A stretch of DNA of 64,000 nucleotides from Candidatus Thiodiazotropha sp. (ex Monitilora ramsayi). Lineage in GTDB: Bacteria; Pseudomonadota; Gammaproteobacteria; Chromatiales; Chromatiaceae. The stretch lies in contig JAHXIO010000001.1 of the NCBI GenBank assembly GCA_025655595.1, positions 372,001 through 436,000 of the forward strand, in the 5' to 3' direction. Positions 9,685 through 20,377 of this stretch are shown piece by piece. A program made the translations under genes and the position numbers. Numbering within the stretch: the stretch's first letter is position 1; each line of letters starts with the position of its first letter. Below the pieces are notes generated by a model that saw nothing but the letters and a program-made list of their open reading frames with translations, ran no database searches and had not been told where the DNA came from.

Positions 9685-11043
9685 CTACTCCGTGCCGCTA
9701 CTCTGGGGTGGTTTGGGGCCGCGACGTCTGCGTCGCTTTTTCGCATGCTCCCCATCTTTTGGTTTATGTCCTTTATGGTGATGCCCTCTGCCGTGCGCCT
9801 TACGCCCGTCTTTGCCGCGATGAGGTTGGCGTGAACCTTTTTCTGGATAGACCCGGCTTTTCGGGTCGACCTCAGCCAGCAAGGTCGGGTCAACGGTCTG
9901 TGTGGCGATAGAGTGGCCTACATACGCTTCGATATCGGGCAGCGAGAAAGCATAGGTCTCACAGGCGAAGCTGATGGCATCGCCGCTGGCCCCGGCACGA
10001 GCGGTGCGGCCGATGCGGTGGACATAGTCTTCTGCGTCTTCGGGCAGATCGTAGTTGATGACGTGGGTGACATCCGGGATATGCAGGCCGCGGGCAGCCA
10101 CGTCGGTGGCTACCAATACGGAGAGTTCTCCCTCCTGAAAGCGTTTCAGCAGGCTCAGGCGCTTTTTTTGCGGGACATCGCCGGAAAGCACGGCAGCGTC
10201 TATGCCGTTTCCCTGTAGATAGCCCCAGACCTTGTCCGCAACCCGCTTTGTGTTAATGAAAACGATGCTGCGGGCGTCGGTTAGCTGCCTGATCAGGCCG
10301 ATCAGCAGAGGGATCTTCTCCTCATTGGCGGTCATGTAGCAGGTTTCTATGATCTGCTCAGCCGTGACCTGTTCGGGCGCGACCTCGATACTGTGGGGGT
10401 TGTTCATATGCTCGTAGGCCAGCTCCTTCACCCGATAGGAGAGGGTGGCGGAGAAGAGCATCCCCAGGCGTTTGTCCGGCGGCGGACAGCGCCGCATCAT
10501 GAAGCGGATGTCCTTTATGAAGCCGAGGTCGAACATGCGGTCCGCTTCGTCGAGTACCAGAACCTGTATCGCCTTCAAGTCATAGATATGTTGCTTGAGG
10601 TAGTCGATCAAGCGGCCGGGCGTACCGATCAGGATGTCGACACCCTCTTCGAGTTGCTTGCGTTGCTTGTCGTAACCGGTGCCGCCGTAGACGGCTGCGG
10701 TGGTGAATTCGGTGTGCTTGGTGAGTGCCTGCGCATCGTTGTAGATCTGCACCGCCAACTCACGGGTCGGGGCAAGGATCAGGGTCCGGGGCTGGTTGGG
10801 CCTGCGCCTTTCGTCTGCCGGATGCTGCAGCAGGTAGTTCAAGGTGGCGATAAGGAAAGCGGCCGTCTTGCCTGTACCGGTCTGTGCCTGTCCCGCCAGG
10901 TCCTCGCCGGCGAGCGCAATCGGCAGCGTCTCCGCCTGGATAGGGGTGCAGTATTCGAAGCCGGCCTCGCGGATGCCCTGGAGGACGGGCTCTGGCAGGT
11001 CGAAGCTGTCGAAACGTGTATCTGTAAGGTGTTTTTCACTCAT
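9685..11043 (-). CDS. rhlB: ATP-dependent RNA helicase RhlB (DEAD-box)
   Basis: [40 protein letters not shown]; basic C-terminus. Start set at ATG 11043 ([20 protein letters not shown]); the track ORF extends too far upstream. Confidence 0.92.
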   Translation of the reverse strand: MSEKHLTDTRFDSFDLPEPVLQGIREAGFEYCTPIQAETLPIALAGEDLAGQAQTGTGKTAAFLIATLNYLLQHPADERRRPNQPRTLILAPTRELAVQIYNDAQALTKHTEFTTAAVYGGTGYDKQRKQLEEGVDILIGTPGRLIDYLKQHIYDLKAIQVLVLDEADRMFDLGFIKDIRFMMRRCPPPDKRLGMLFSATLSYRVKELAYEHMNNPHSIEVAPEQVTAEQIIETCYMTANEEKIPLLIGLIRQLTDARSIVFINTKRVADKVWGYLQGNGIDAAVLSGDVPQKKRLSLLKRFQEGELSVLVATDVAARGLHIPDVTHVINYDLPEDAEDYVHRIGRTARAGASGDAISFACETYAFSLPDIEAYVGHSIATQTVDPTLLAEVDPKSRVYPEKGSRQPHRGKDGRKAHGRGHHHKGHKPKDGEHAKKRRRRRGPKPPQSSGTE

Positions 11044-11087
11044 GGCGGGCAAGGATACAGGATATTGAGGTCCAGGACGATGTGTGT

Positions 11088-11355
11088 GAATTTTGAATGG
11101 TGAATTTTGAGTTTTGAATTGGGATGTGCTGCAAGCCGCACTTTCATTAAGCCATTTTCCCGGAAAGCGGGGGAACTTTTTGAAATACACGCTGGACGCG
11201 GCTTAATCCAAACTATGCAAATGGCGCTAGCTCAGTCCCTATCCTGAGCGAAAATATCCCCGGCTGCCGGTTGAGGAGTCGGCTAATGGTGTGAAGCAGG
11301 TGATGAGCGTAGCGAATACACCAATTCAAAACTCAAAATTCACCATTCAAAATTC
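11088..11355. repeat. Perfect 35-bp inverted repeat (11088..11122 and 11321..11355) flanking 198 bp
   Basis: Left arm gaattttgaatggtgaattttgagttttgaattgg is the exact reverse complement of right arm ccaattcaaaactcaaaattcaccattcaaaattc. Confidence 0.97.
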
Positions 11356-11408
11356 GTGCATCCCCCAACCCACCCATTCGACAGAAATATCCCGTACAAT
11401 CTCACTGC

Positions 11409-11882
11409 ATGAATATCTATCTGATCTCAGTGGGAAACCGTATGCCGCGCTGGGTGGTGGAGGGCTATGAGGAGTATGCCAAACGACTGCCCGGCGAGTG
11501 TGCGCTGCAACTGATGGAGATTACTCCAGGTCATCGTGGGAAGAATGCGGATACTGTGCGGACGATACGTGATGAGGGACAGCGGATGCTCAAAGCCATC
11601 CCCAAGGGTTGCCGAGTGATTGCACTGGATGTGACCGGCAAGGCCTGGAATACTGAGCAGCTCTCCGCCAGGTTGGCGCAGTGGATGGCGGACGGACGAG
11701 ATCTGGCGCTCTTGGTCGGCGGGCCGGAAGGCTTGGCGCCAGAGTGCCTGGCTGCGGCTGAGATGCGCTGGTCGCTTTCGCCGCTGACCCTTCCCCATCC
11801 GTTGGTGAGGGTGTTTCTGTCGGAGCAGCTCTATCGTGCATGGAGCTTAATGAGAAATCACCCCTATCACCGGGCGGGTTGA
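11409..11882 (+). CDS. rlmH: 23S rRNA (pseudouridine1915-N3)-methyltransferase RlmH
   Basis: [51 protein letters not shown]-like SPOUT signature. Confidence 0.95.
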   Translation: MNIYLISVGNRMPRWVVEGYEEYAKRLPGECALQLMEITPGHRGKNADTVRTIRDEGQRMLKAIPKGCRVIALDVTGKAWNTEQLSARLAQWMADGRDLALLVGGPEGLAPECLAAAEMRWSLSPLTLPHPLVRVFLSEQLYRAWSLMRNHPYHRAG

Positions 11883-12484
11883 TGGATGCGTTGATCTGTC
11901 TGGCATCACGTTCGCCTCGACGGCATGAGCTGTTGCTGCAGATCGGGGTGCCTCACAAGATTCTGGATATCGAGGTCGATGAGAGTGTCCGGACTGAGGA
12001 ATCTCCATCCGACTATGTGTTACGGATATCACAAGATAAGGCAGTGGCGGGGTTAAATGCTCTCGCTCAGGGTGAAAACCTGCCCGTATTGGCCGCTGAC
12101 ACTTGTGTGGTGGTCGATGGCCGGATGCTGGGAAAACCCACAGATCCCGACGAGGGATGTTGGATGCTGCAGCAGCTTTCGGGACGGACCCATGACGTCT
12201 ATACCGCTGTGGCGTTGGACAACGGTGGGTTGCAGAGCCGGATCAGCATCAGTCAGGTGAGCTTTCGACAGCTGTCGCTCAGGGAGATCGAGCGTTACTG
12301 GAAGAGCGGTGAGCCGTCGGACAAGGCAGGCAGCTATGCGATCCAGGGTCTTGCTGCCATGTTTATCAGCGAGTTGAGAGGCAGCTACTCCGGCGTGATG
12401 GGGTTGCCTCTGTTCGAGACTGCCGAACTCCTTAGCGGGGCGGGGATCGAACTACTCAATATCAACAATAATAAACTGAAATAA
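11882..12484 (+). CDS. maf: Maf family nucleoside-triphosphate pyrophosphatase
   Basis: LASRSPRRHELL, AADTCVVVDGRMLGKP, DKAGSYAIQG. Start ATG 11882 overlaps the rlmH TGA stop (TGATG). Confidence 0.92.
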   Translation: MDALICLASRSPRRHELLLQIGVPHKILDIEVDESVRTEESPSDYVLRISQDKAVAGLNALAQGENLPVLAADTCVVVDGRMLGKPTDPDEGCWMLQQLSGRTHDVYTAVALDNGGLQSRISISQVSFRQLSLREIERYWKSGEPSDKAGSYAIQGLAAMFISELRGSYSGVMGLPLFETAELLSGAGIELLNINNNKLK

Positions 12485-12496
12485 CGCGAAGGAAGT

Positions 12497-13951
12497 ATGA
12501 GCGAAGAGATTCTAATCAATGTCACCCCGCCGGAGACCCGAGTGGCCGTGATCGAAAACGGTGTCGTGCAGGAGCTGATTGTCGAGCGTGCCGGCAAGCG
12601 CGGTCTGGTGGGCAATATCTACAAGGGGAAGGTTTGCCGGGTATTGCCCGGCATGCAGGCGGCCTTTGTGGATGTTGGGCTGGAACGAGCGGCATTTCTG
12701 CATGTCTCCGATATCGGCGCAACCGGGGACGAACCAAAAACCGATAATATTTATGAGCTGCTGCGCGAGGGGCAACATGTCATCGTCCAGGTGCTCAAGG
12801 ATCCGATAGGCACCAAGGGTGCCAGACTAACCACCAATATCTCCATCCCCTCGCGCCATCTGGTCTTCATGCCTTCGTTGGGCAACATGGGCATCTCTCA
12901 GCGGATCGAAGCAGAGGATGAACGCCAGCGCCTGCGTGAGTTGCTGAATCAGGTTGCGGAGGCCGGGGAGATATCCGGCGGTTATATCGCCCGCACCGCG
13001 GCCGAGGGGATCGATGAGGAGTCACTGAAGTCGGATATGCGTTTTCTCGCCCGCTTGTGGGGCTCCATACAGGAGCGCAGCAAGTCGGCACAGGGTATCG
13101 AGCTGGTTCACGAAGATCTCTCCCTGCCGCTGCGTTCACTGCGGGATCTGGTGGGGCCGGATGTGGAGCGGGTGCGTATCGATTCCAAAGAGACCCATCA
13201 GAAGTCGATCGAATTTGCACAGAAGTTCATCCCCGATATCAAACACCGGATCGAGTACTACCCGGGGGAACGGCCCCTGTTCGATCTCTATGGTGTGGAG
13301 GATGAGATCCAGAAGGCGCTGGAGCGCAAGGTCCAGCTCAAATCGGGCGGACACCTGGTGATCGACCAGACCGAGGCGATGACCACTATCGACGTCAATA
13401 CCGGCGCCTTTGTGGGACACCGTAATCTGGAAGAGACCATCTTCAAGACCAATCTGGAGGCGGCTCAGGCGATCTGTCGTCAACTGCGTCTGCGTAACCT
13501 GGGCGGCATCATCATTATCGACTTTATCGATATGCTCGATCCGGAGCACCGCCGCCAAGTGCTGCGCGCACTGGAGAAGTGCCTGGCCCATGACCATGCC
13601 CGTACCCATATCACCGAGGTTTCCTCGCTTGGACTGGTGGAGATGACGCGCAAGCGCATCCGCGAGTCACTGGAGCATGTCCTCTGTGAGCCCTGTCCCT
13701 GTTGTGCTGGCCGCGGTTCTATCAAGACCGCTGAGACCACCTGTTACGAAATATTTCGCGAGATCCTGCGCGAGTCGCGTCAGTTCGATGTGGAGTCGCT
13801 ACTGGTACTCGCTTCACAAGAGGTAATAGACCGTCTACTGGATGAGGAATCGACTCACCTGGCCGAGCTGGAACAGTTCATCGGTCATCCGATCAAACTG
13901 CAGGCGGAACTGCTCTACAGTCAGGAGCATTACGATGTGGTGCTGGTCTAG
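12497..13951 (+). CDS. rng: Ribonuclease G
   Basis: RNase E/G motifs: NIYKGKVCRVLPGMQAAFVDVGLERAAFLH, TTIDVNTGAFVG, GGIIIIDFIDM, zinc-link CEPCPCCAGRG. Confidence 0.95.
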   Translation: MSEEILINVTPPETRVAVIENGVVQELIVERAGKRGLVGNIYKGKVCRVLPGMQAAFVDVGLERAAFLHVSDIGATGDEPKTDNIYELLREGQHVIVQVLKDPIGTKGARLTTNISIPSRHLVFMPSLGNMGISQRIEAEDERQRLRELLNQVAEAGEISGGYIARTAAEGIDEESLKSDMRFLARLWGSIQERSKSAQGIELVHEDLSLPLRSLRDLVGPDVERVRIDSKETHQKSIEFAQKFIPDIKHRIEYYPGERPLFDLYGVEDEIQKALERKVQLKSGGHLVIDQTEAMTTIDVNTGAFVGHRNLEETIFKTNLEAAQAICRQLRLRNLGGIIIIDFIDMLDPEHRRQVLRALEKCLAHDHARTHITEVSSLGLVEMTRKRIRESLEHVLCEPCPCCAGRGSIKTAETTCYEIFREILRESRQFDVESLLVLASQEVIDRLLDEESTHLAELEQFIGHPIKLQAELLYSQEHYDVVLV

Positions 13952-13979
13952 TGTTAACAGGCCCTAGCCCGAGCCTGCC

Positions 13980-16900
13980 ATGCTGAAGGTCGCCCGCTAC
14001 CTGCACGGAAAATTCTGGTTGGCCATGGCATGGCTGGTCATCCTGTTGGCGATCACATTGACGGCGGCACGACTTACCTTGCCGCATATCGATCTCGCTC
14101 CCTACAAAAACGAGATTGAGCGAATCGTCGAGGCGGGGGCCGGAAAGCCTCTCAGTATCGGCGGTATGCAGGCGCAACTGCGGGGATTTCGCCTGGCGTT
14201 GAAATTTACCGATGTCGCCTTGCGCAGCAAGGATGGTGATCAGCTTCTCTCCCATGCGCGAGAGGTGTATGTCGATATCGAGTTGCTGAACTCGCTACTC
14301 AGTGGCGAACTCATGCTCGGACACGCCATGGTAGTGGGTACCCGTCTGCAACTGGAACGGCGCGCCGACGGTTCTATTTCACTGCAGGGCTTCGAGGCAG
14401 AGGGCGGTTCGGATTCGGAGGCTGTTACCGAGTTACTGCTGGGACAGCCCCATCTGCGGCTCTTCGACAGCGAGATATTCCTCAAAGGATCCCGTCCGGG
14501 CAGACCGCCCCTTCGACTTTCGGAAGTCGCGGTGGATCTACTCAACGAGGATGATCGCCATCAGCTATCCGTGAAAGCGAAAATCGGTTGGCAGGATTCA
14601 GAGACGATTCGCGTTATAGCCGATCTGCGGGGGAGTGAGGAGAACCCTCTGGCGCTGGACGGGCGCTTCTATTTGAAAGGGGAGAATCTTATCGCTGGCG
14701 GACGCCTCTCCGAGTGGCTGCCTGAAGGCTATGCCGTTGATCGGGGTGTTCTGCAATTGGAGCTGTGGGGGCGGTTGGCTCAAGGACGTATGAAGCGTCT
14801 TCACGGTACCTCTGAGCTGACCGACTTTCAGATTACCGGGCCGGCCGTTGAGACACCCTTTCAGTTGGACCGGCTCGCCAGCGATCTGGATTGGCATCAG
14901 CAGGCAGAGGGGTGGCAGATCGATCTGGACAGCCTGGTGCTGGTTCGTGACGGGCAGCTATGGCCACCGGGTCGTCTCAGCCTTGCCTGGCATGACAGTG
15001 ACAAATCAGGTCGGTTGTTGAGACTGGGGGCGGATTATCTGTCGCTGAAAGAGTTGAACGATTTCCTCTCTATCATCGAACTGCCGAATACTGAAATGGG
15101 CGATGCCTTGACGGGACTCGCCCCCGACGGCCATCTAACCCGCTTTGGCTTTACCCTGCAGCAACCGCCAGAGGGTGAAGCGCTGTGGCACGTGGGAGGG
15201 AGTGTTGCACGATATCAGAGCCGCCCCTGGCAGAGTGTGCCCGGGCTTGCCGGACTGCGGCTCAGTTTCGAAGGCAATCAGGCAGGTGGTTGGCTGCGAC
15301 TCGACTCCTCCGATTTCGCTATCGAATTTCCCCGGCTTTTCCGTAAACCGATCACAGCCAAGCGTTTGACCGGAGATTTCCGCTGGCGCTTCGACACAAA
15401 AACCGGACTACATCTCAGCAGTGACCAACTGGAGATGTATAACGAGGATGTGGAGACACTTTCTCGTATCGATCTGCAGGTACCGCTGAGCGGCACAGAT
15501 CTGTTTGTCGATATCCAGACCGATTTCTGGAATGGCGACGGTTCAAGAAAAAGCGACTATCTCCCTGTGGGCATCATGCCTGATGCCCTGGTGGCATGGC
15601 TTGATCGCTCGGTTGTGAGCGGTCATGTCATTTCGGGCTCCTTTCTCCTCTACGGCCCGTTGAATCAATTTCCTTTTCATGGCCAGGAGGGCCGATTCGA
15701 GGTCTGGTTCGGTGTGGAGGATCTTGTGCTCGACTATATGCCTGACTGGCCACGGGTGGAGCAGGGCATGGTTGAAGCCAGTTTCATCAACAACAGTTTC
15801 GAAGCGGTGCTGAGCGACGGTTTATTGCTCGGTAACCGACTGCACAAAGCACATGCCCGCATCAAGGAGCTCAAGGGGGCGTCACCGGTTGAGATAACCG
15901 GAGAGATCGGCGGTTCTTTTTCCGAAGTTGTGAAGTTGCTCAGCGAGACGCCACTGCAGGATCGTTTCGGGCCCTTCGTGGAGGCGGTTGATGTGGGTGG
16001 GGAGGCTGCGGCGCGCATAAGTATGGCCATCCCGCTGAAAGAGGCAGATCAGTTTAAGATCGATGGTAGCCTGAAACTCGCGGATGCCTCCATGAAGGTA
16101 ATGCTGGCCAATCTGGATGTCGAGAAAATCAATGGTGAGCTTAGCTTCAGTGAGCGCCAGGTCCAGGCTGAGGGCATCAAGGCTGAATTGATGGGGCAAC
16201 CGGTGTTGGTGGATGTGGTGCCCCGGGTGAAGAAAAAGGGGCGCTGGACGCGGATCTCAACCCGGCTGGATGCCTCCCTGCAGCAACTCGAAACTCTCTA
16301 TCCTGACTGGTGGCTGCCACCGGGTAAAGGGGTTGCAAGCAGCCAGGTCTCTCTTGATATCGCACATCACCAGAGCAAGGTGCCGGTCAGGCTTAAGGTC
16401 AAGTCTGACCTGAAAGGCTTGGCAGTGAATTTACCCTCCCCAATGAAAAAGCCGGCAAAGTCCTCAAGAAAAATGGATCTGAGTGTCGATTTCCGGCGTG
16501 ATCAGAATACCGATCTGAGGTTGTTTTACGGCAAGACGGTTCATGCTCTCGTCAGGCTGCCTGCAGATCCGAAAAGATTACCGCAGATCGCGATCGGACT
16601 CTCCACTGAGCCCAAATTGCCAAAAGCAGGTAGGGGGTACCGCATTGACGGCTACCTGGAGAGTCTCGATGCGGATCTCTGGCTGCAGTGGATTGCCTCC
16701 AATACCGAGGGGGAGGATGCCCCCATACCCATCGACATTGATCTGAAGTCAGATCGTATGCGTATTGCGGATATCGAATGCCCCAATGCCCATTTCACCG
16801 CCAGGAACTATGCCGACGGTTACCGTATCGGGCTGGAGTCGGAGACAGTGCAGGGTATGGTGCAGGTGCCGGGGAATTTGCAGCAACTGCCACTGCTGGG

Positions 16901-17858
16901 ACGATTTGACTACATCAAATTGGATCTGGATAAGGTTGCTGCCACCATTAGCGGAGAAGAAACTCAGGGGGGCGGCGCCAGTGATCTGGACCCCAGAGTG
17001 TTGCCGGCAATGGATCTGTCTGTGGATTCGCTCTATCTCAACGACCTGAATCTGGGGAAATCCCATGTCAGCTGGCAGAAAGAGCGTGATGGAATCACTA
17101 TTACTGGTATGACCCTGGTCGGCGAGCAATTCGATCTATCGGGACAGGGATACTGGCGCTTGACCGAAAAAGGACACCTCACCTCACTCAATCTGAAGAC
17201 GAATATCGCCAGTCTTGGGGATCTGCAGCGTAAGCTGGGTATGGAAACCGGCATCAAGGAGGCGCCAACAGAGTTGAAGGCGGAACTCTACTGGCCCACC
17301 TCACCGCTCAATATGGGAGCCGAAGGCTTGTACGGCAGTATTTGGCTGAAGGTGGGCAAGGGGCAAGTGACTGATGTGGATCCAGGTGTGGGGCGCCTGA
17401 TCGGGCTGTTCAGTCTAAATGCATTGGGCAAGCGCCTGGCACTCGATTTCAGGGACTTCTTTTCAGAGGGGCTCTCGTTCGATGGAATCGAAGGTAATTT
17501 TACGGTACGTGACGGGGTCGCAGAGACCCAGGATCTGACAGTGAAAACAACCTCTGCCAATATCGAATTTTCGGGACTGACGGGATTGGTGAATCGCACC
17601 TACGATCAAAAGGTGGTTGTTACACCCCATCTCAGCGCCACTTTACCCTTGGTGGGCGCCCTGGCCGTGAATCCGACGGTGGGGGTTGCCCTGGCAGTGA
17701 CGCAGAAGCTGTTGGGTAAACAGTTCGATAAAATCGTCCAGCGAACCTATGAGGTTACAGGGGGGTGGGATGATCCGGAATTCAAACAGGTGGCGAAAAG
17801 GCCCATTGTCAATGAAGAGGATAATGACCTCGATGTCGATTTACCGGGTAGAGGATGA
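13980..17858 (+). CDS. yhdP: YhdP family AsmA-like membrane protein
   Basis: 1292-aa protein with one N-terminal TM; located between rng and nitrilase/tldD as in other gammaproteobacteria; C-terminal GLFSLNALGKRLALDFRDFFSEGLSFDGIEGNF typical of YhdP. Confidence 0.88.
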   Translation: MLKVARYLHGKFWLAMAWLVILLAITLTAARLTLPHIDLAPYKNEIERIVEAGAGKPLSIGGMQAQLRGFRLALKFTDVALRSKDGDQLLSHAREVYVDIELLNSLLSGELMLGHAMVVGTRLQLERRADGSISLQGFEAEGGSDSEAVTELLLGQPHLRLFDSEIFLKGSRPGRPPLRLSEVAVDLLNEDDRHQLSVKAKIGWQDSETIRVIADLRGSEENPLALDGRFYLKGENLIAGGRLSEWLPEGYAVDRGVLQLELWGRLAQGRMKRLHGTSELTDFQITGPAVETPFQLDRLASDLDWHQQAEGWQIDLDSLVLVRDGQLWPPGRLSLAWHDSDKSGRLLRLGADYLSLKELNDFLSIIELPNTEMGDALTGLAPDGHLTRFGFTLQQPPEGEALWHVGGSVARYQSRPWQSVPGLAGLRLSFEGNQAGGWLRLDSSDFAIEFPRLFRKPITAKRLTGDFRWRFDTKTGLHLSSDQLEMYNEDVETLSRIDLQVPLSGTDLFVDIQTDFWNGDGSRKSDYLPVGIMPDALVAWLDRSVVSGHVISGSFLLYGPLNQFPFHGQEGRFEVWFGVEDLVLDYMPDWPRVEQGMVEASFINNSFEAVLSDGLLLGNRLHKAHARIKELKGASPVEITGEIGGSFSEVVKLLSETPLQDRFGPFVEAVDVGGEAAARISMAIPLKEADQFKIDGSLKLADASMKVMLANLDVEKINGELSFSERQVQAEGIKAELMGQPVLVDVVPRVKKKGRWTRISTRLDASLQQLETLYPDWWLPPGKGVASSQVSLDIAHHQSKVPVRLKVKSDLKGLAVNLPSPMKKPAKSSRKMDLSVDFRRDQNTDLRLFYGKTVHALVRLPADPKRLPQIAIGLSTEPKLPKAGRGYRIDGYLESLDADLWLQWIASNTEGEDAPIPIDIDLKSDRMRIADIECPNAHFTARNYADGYRIGLESETVQGMVQVPGNLQQLPLLGRFDYIKLDLDKVAATISGEETQGGGASDLDPRVLPAMDLSVDSLYLNDLNLGKSHVSWQKERDGITITGMTLVGEQFDLSGQGYWRLTEKGHLTSLNLKTNIASLGDLQRKLGMETGIKEAPTELKAELYWPTSPLNMGAEGLYGSIWLKVGKGQVTDVDPGVGRLIGLFSLNALGKRLALDFRDFFSEGLSFDGIEGNFTVRDGVAETQDLTVKTTSANIEFSGLTGLVNRTYDQKVVVTPHLSATLPLVGALAVNPTVGVALAVTQKLLGKQFDKIVQRTYEVTGGWDDPEFKQVAKRPIVNEEDNDLDVDLPGRG

Positions 17859-18043
17859 CTGTTGGCAGGCTGGTCTAGTGCAACATTATTATCCGTTATC
17901 CCATCTCCGGGTTTTGACGGCGATATCAGCGTTGAGTAAACCGGATTTCTCCGCTGGCGAGCCCGTACGGGATGATGCTATCCTCATGAATCAGAAGTTT
18001 TTTTACCTGAATAACTGAAAGTGCTAATGGGAAAAGTTCCGTT

Positions 18044-18865
18044 ATGAGCGATAAGAATTCGAAGGTCGCGGCTATCCAGATGGCCACCAGTCCAAACATC
18101 AGCGCCAACCTGCTGGAGGCGGAACGCCTGATCGGAGAGGCTGTGGACGGGGGTGCGGGACTTGTCGTGCTGCCAGAGAATTTTGCTTTCATGGGGGAGC
18201 AGGATCAGGAGATGCTTACCCTGTGTGAGGAGCCTAACGATGGACCCCTGCAGGGGTTTCTCAGCCAAATGGCGAAGCGTTATGGTGTCTGGATTGTCGG
18301 CGGTACCATTCCGCTGCGGGCTTCTCAGGGCGGCAAAGTGCGGGCTGCGTGCCTGGTGTTCGATGATCAGGGCGTACAGGTCGCCCGGTATGACAAGGTC
18401 CACTTGTTTGACGTCCACTTGATGGAGACGGATGAGCGCTATGTGGAGTCCAATACCATTGAACCGGGTATCGAAACCGTGGTGGTTGATACCCCTTTCG
18501 GCCGTTTAGGCGTTGCGGTCTGCTACGACCTGCGTTTTCCTGAAATTTTCCGCCTGCTACTGGAGAAAGGAGCCGAGATATTTGTCGTACCCTCCGCCTT
18601 CACCGCCATAACCGGCAAGGCACACTGGGAGACCCTGGTTAGAGCCCGGGCGATTGAAAACCTCGCCTTCGTAGTGGCTGCTGCACAGGGGGGGTACCAT
18701 ATCAACGGTCGCGAGACTCATGGACACAGTATGATTGTCGATCCATGGGGTACGGTCCTGGCTCAGGTGCCCAGGGGTACCGGCCATGTCAGCATTGAGC
18801 TGGATCGGGAATACCAGCAGACCATTCGCCGTACCTTTCCAACCATTGATCACCGGCGGTTATGA
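18044..18865 (+). CDS. Carbon-nitrogen hydrolase (nitrilase/Nit2-like)
   Basis: VVLPENFAFMG, YDKVHLFDV, GVAVCYDLRFPEIFR, catalytic Glu-Lys-Cys signature. Confidence 0.92.
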   Translation: MSDKNSKVAAIQMATSPNISANLLEAERLIGEAVDGGAGLVVLPENFAFMGEQDQEMLTLCEEPNDGPLQGFLSQMAKRYGVWIVGGTIPLRASQGGKVRAACLVFDDQGVQVARYDKVHLFDVHLMETDERYVESNTIEPGIETVVVDTPFGRLGVAVCYDLRFPEIFRLLLEKGAEIFVVPSAFTAITGKAHWETLVRARAIENLAFVVAAAQGGYHINGRETHGHSMIVDPWGTVLAQVPRGTGHVSIELDREYQQTIRRTFPTIDHRRL

Positions 18866-18931
18866 GCGGCTGATCTGGCAGTATCATTACCTTATCTCTC
18901 TTAATATCAGCCCTTGTCGGCTGAGGAAATC

Positions 18932-20377
18932 ATGTCTGATCTGATTCAAATTGCGCAAGACACCATCTTGGTCCCCGTGGGGCTGATTGAAACCGACCTC
19001 GATCGGATGTTGGGTGAACTTACCGGCAGTGCCATCGATGCGGCCGATATCTATTTTCAGTCGAGTCGCCTTGAGTCCTGGGTGCTTGAGGACGGGATTA
19101 TCAAGGAGGGTTCCCACAATATCGAACAGGGGGCCGGTATTCGAGCTATCAGTGGCGACAAGACGGGTTTTGCCTACTCCGATGAATTACAGCTGCCAAT
19201 GCTGCTGGATGCAGCGAAGGCCGCTCGTGCTATCACCAGTAGTGGTGGCGATCGCACTGTGAGAATCACCGGAAAGGAGGTGGCCGGTCGTCAACTCTAT
19301 GCTCCTATCAACCCTTTGCCCAGTCTCAGCGAGACCGAGAAAGTCGAGCTGTTGCGGCGTGTCGACGCAGAGGCGCGAAAACAGGATCCACGAGTGAAAC
19401 AGGTGATCGTCAGTCTGGTCGGCGCACAGGATGTGGTATTGGTCGCGGCAATCGACGGCACCCTGAATGCTGATGTCAGGCCGTTGGTTCGTCTCAATGT
19501 CCATGTGATCGCCGAACATAAAGGACGTAGGGAGCAGGGCAGTAGTGGTGGCGGTGCACGGGACGCCTTCGATTTCTTCCTGCAGGAAGAACGTGCCCTG
19601 GGGTTTGCCCAGGAAGCAGTACGACAGGCTCTGGTGAATCTGGAGGCTGTAGAGGCTCCTGCCGGTACTATGCCCGTGGTACTGGGCCCGGGTTGGCCCG
19701 GTGTACTGCTGCATGAAGCCGTGGGGCATGGACTCGAAGGTGATTTCAACCGCAAAGGGACTTCCGCTTTCAGTGGCCGTGTCGGTGAGCAGGTTGCCTC
19801 CAGTGTCTGCACGGTAGTGGACGACGGTACCCTGCCGGGACGTCGGGGCTCCCTCAATGTGGATGACGAGGGCACGGAATCTCAGTATACGGTGTTGATT
19901 GAAAAGGGCGTGCTCAAAGGCTATATGCAGGATAAGCACAATGCCCGCCTGATGAAGGTCGACTCCACCGGCAACGGCCGGCGCGAATCCTATGCGCATC
20001 TCCCCATGCCTCGTATGACCAACACCTATATGCTGGCGGGTGAGAGCGAACCCGATGAGATTATCTCGACTGTCGAAAAAGGACTCTATGCAGTCAATTT
20101 CGGTGGTGGGCAGGTGGATATCACCTCCGGACAGTTTGTCTTCTCTGCCAGCGAGGCCTACCTGATCGAAAACGGCAAGATAAAACAACCGGTTAAGGGG
20201 GCGACCCTGATCGGGAACGGGCCTGACACCATGACCAGGGTCAGCATGGTCGGGAATGATCTGAAACTCGATGCCGGTGTTGGTGTTTGTGGTAAGGAGG
20301 GGCAGAGTGTCCCGGTCGGTGTCGGTCAGCCGACCCTGAAGATTGATGAGCTGACCGTGGGAGGTACCGGCCAGTGA
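18932..20377 (+). CDS. tldD: Metalloprotease TldD
   Basis: [20 protein letters not shown] (HExxxH) and C-terminal [16 protein letters not shown]. Start chosen at [10 protein letters not shown]. Confidence 0.94.
   Translation: MSDLIQIAQDTILVPVGLIETDLDRMLGELTGSAIDAADIYFQSSRLESWVLEDGIIKEGSHNIEQGAGIRAISGDKTGFAYSDELQLPMLLDAAKAARAITSSGGDRTVRITGKEVAGRQLYAPINPLPSLSETEKVELLRRVDAEARKQDPRVKQVIVSLVGAQDVVLVAAIDGTLNADVRPLVRLNVHVIAEHKGRREQGSSGGGARDAFDFFLQEERALGFAQEAVRQALVNLEAVEAPAGTMPVVLGPGWPGVLLHEAVGHGLEGDFNRKGTSAFSGRVGEQVASSVCTVVDDGTLPGRRGSLNVDDEGTESQYTVLIEKGVLKGYMQDKHNARLMKVDSTGNGRRESYAHLPMPRMTNTYMLAGESEPDEIISTVEKGLYAVNFGGGQVDITSGQFVFSASEAYLIENGKIKQPVKGATLIGNGPDTMTRVSMVGNDLKLDAGVGVCGKEGQSVPVGVGQPTLKIDELTVGGTGQ

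Noticed and set aside
11044-11190. N-terminal extension of rhlB in the ORF track
   Set aside because: It reads through the inverted repeat; RhlB homology begins at [12 protein letters not shown] (11043).
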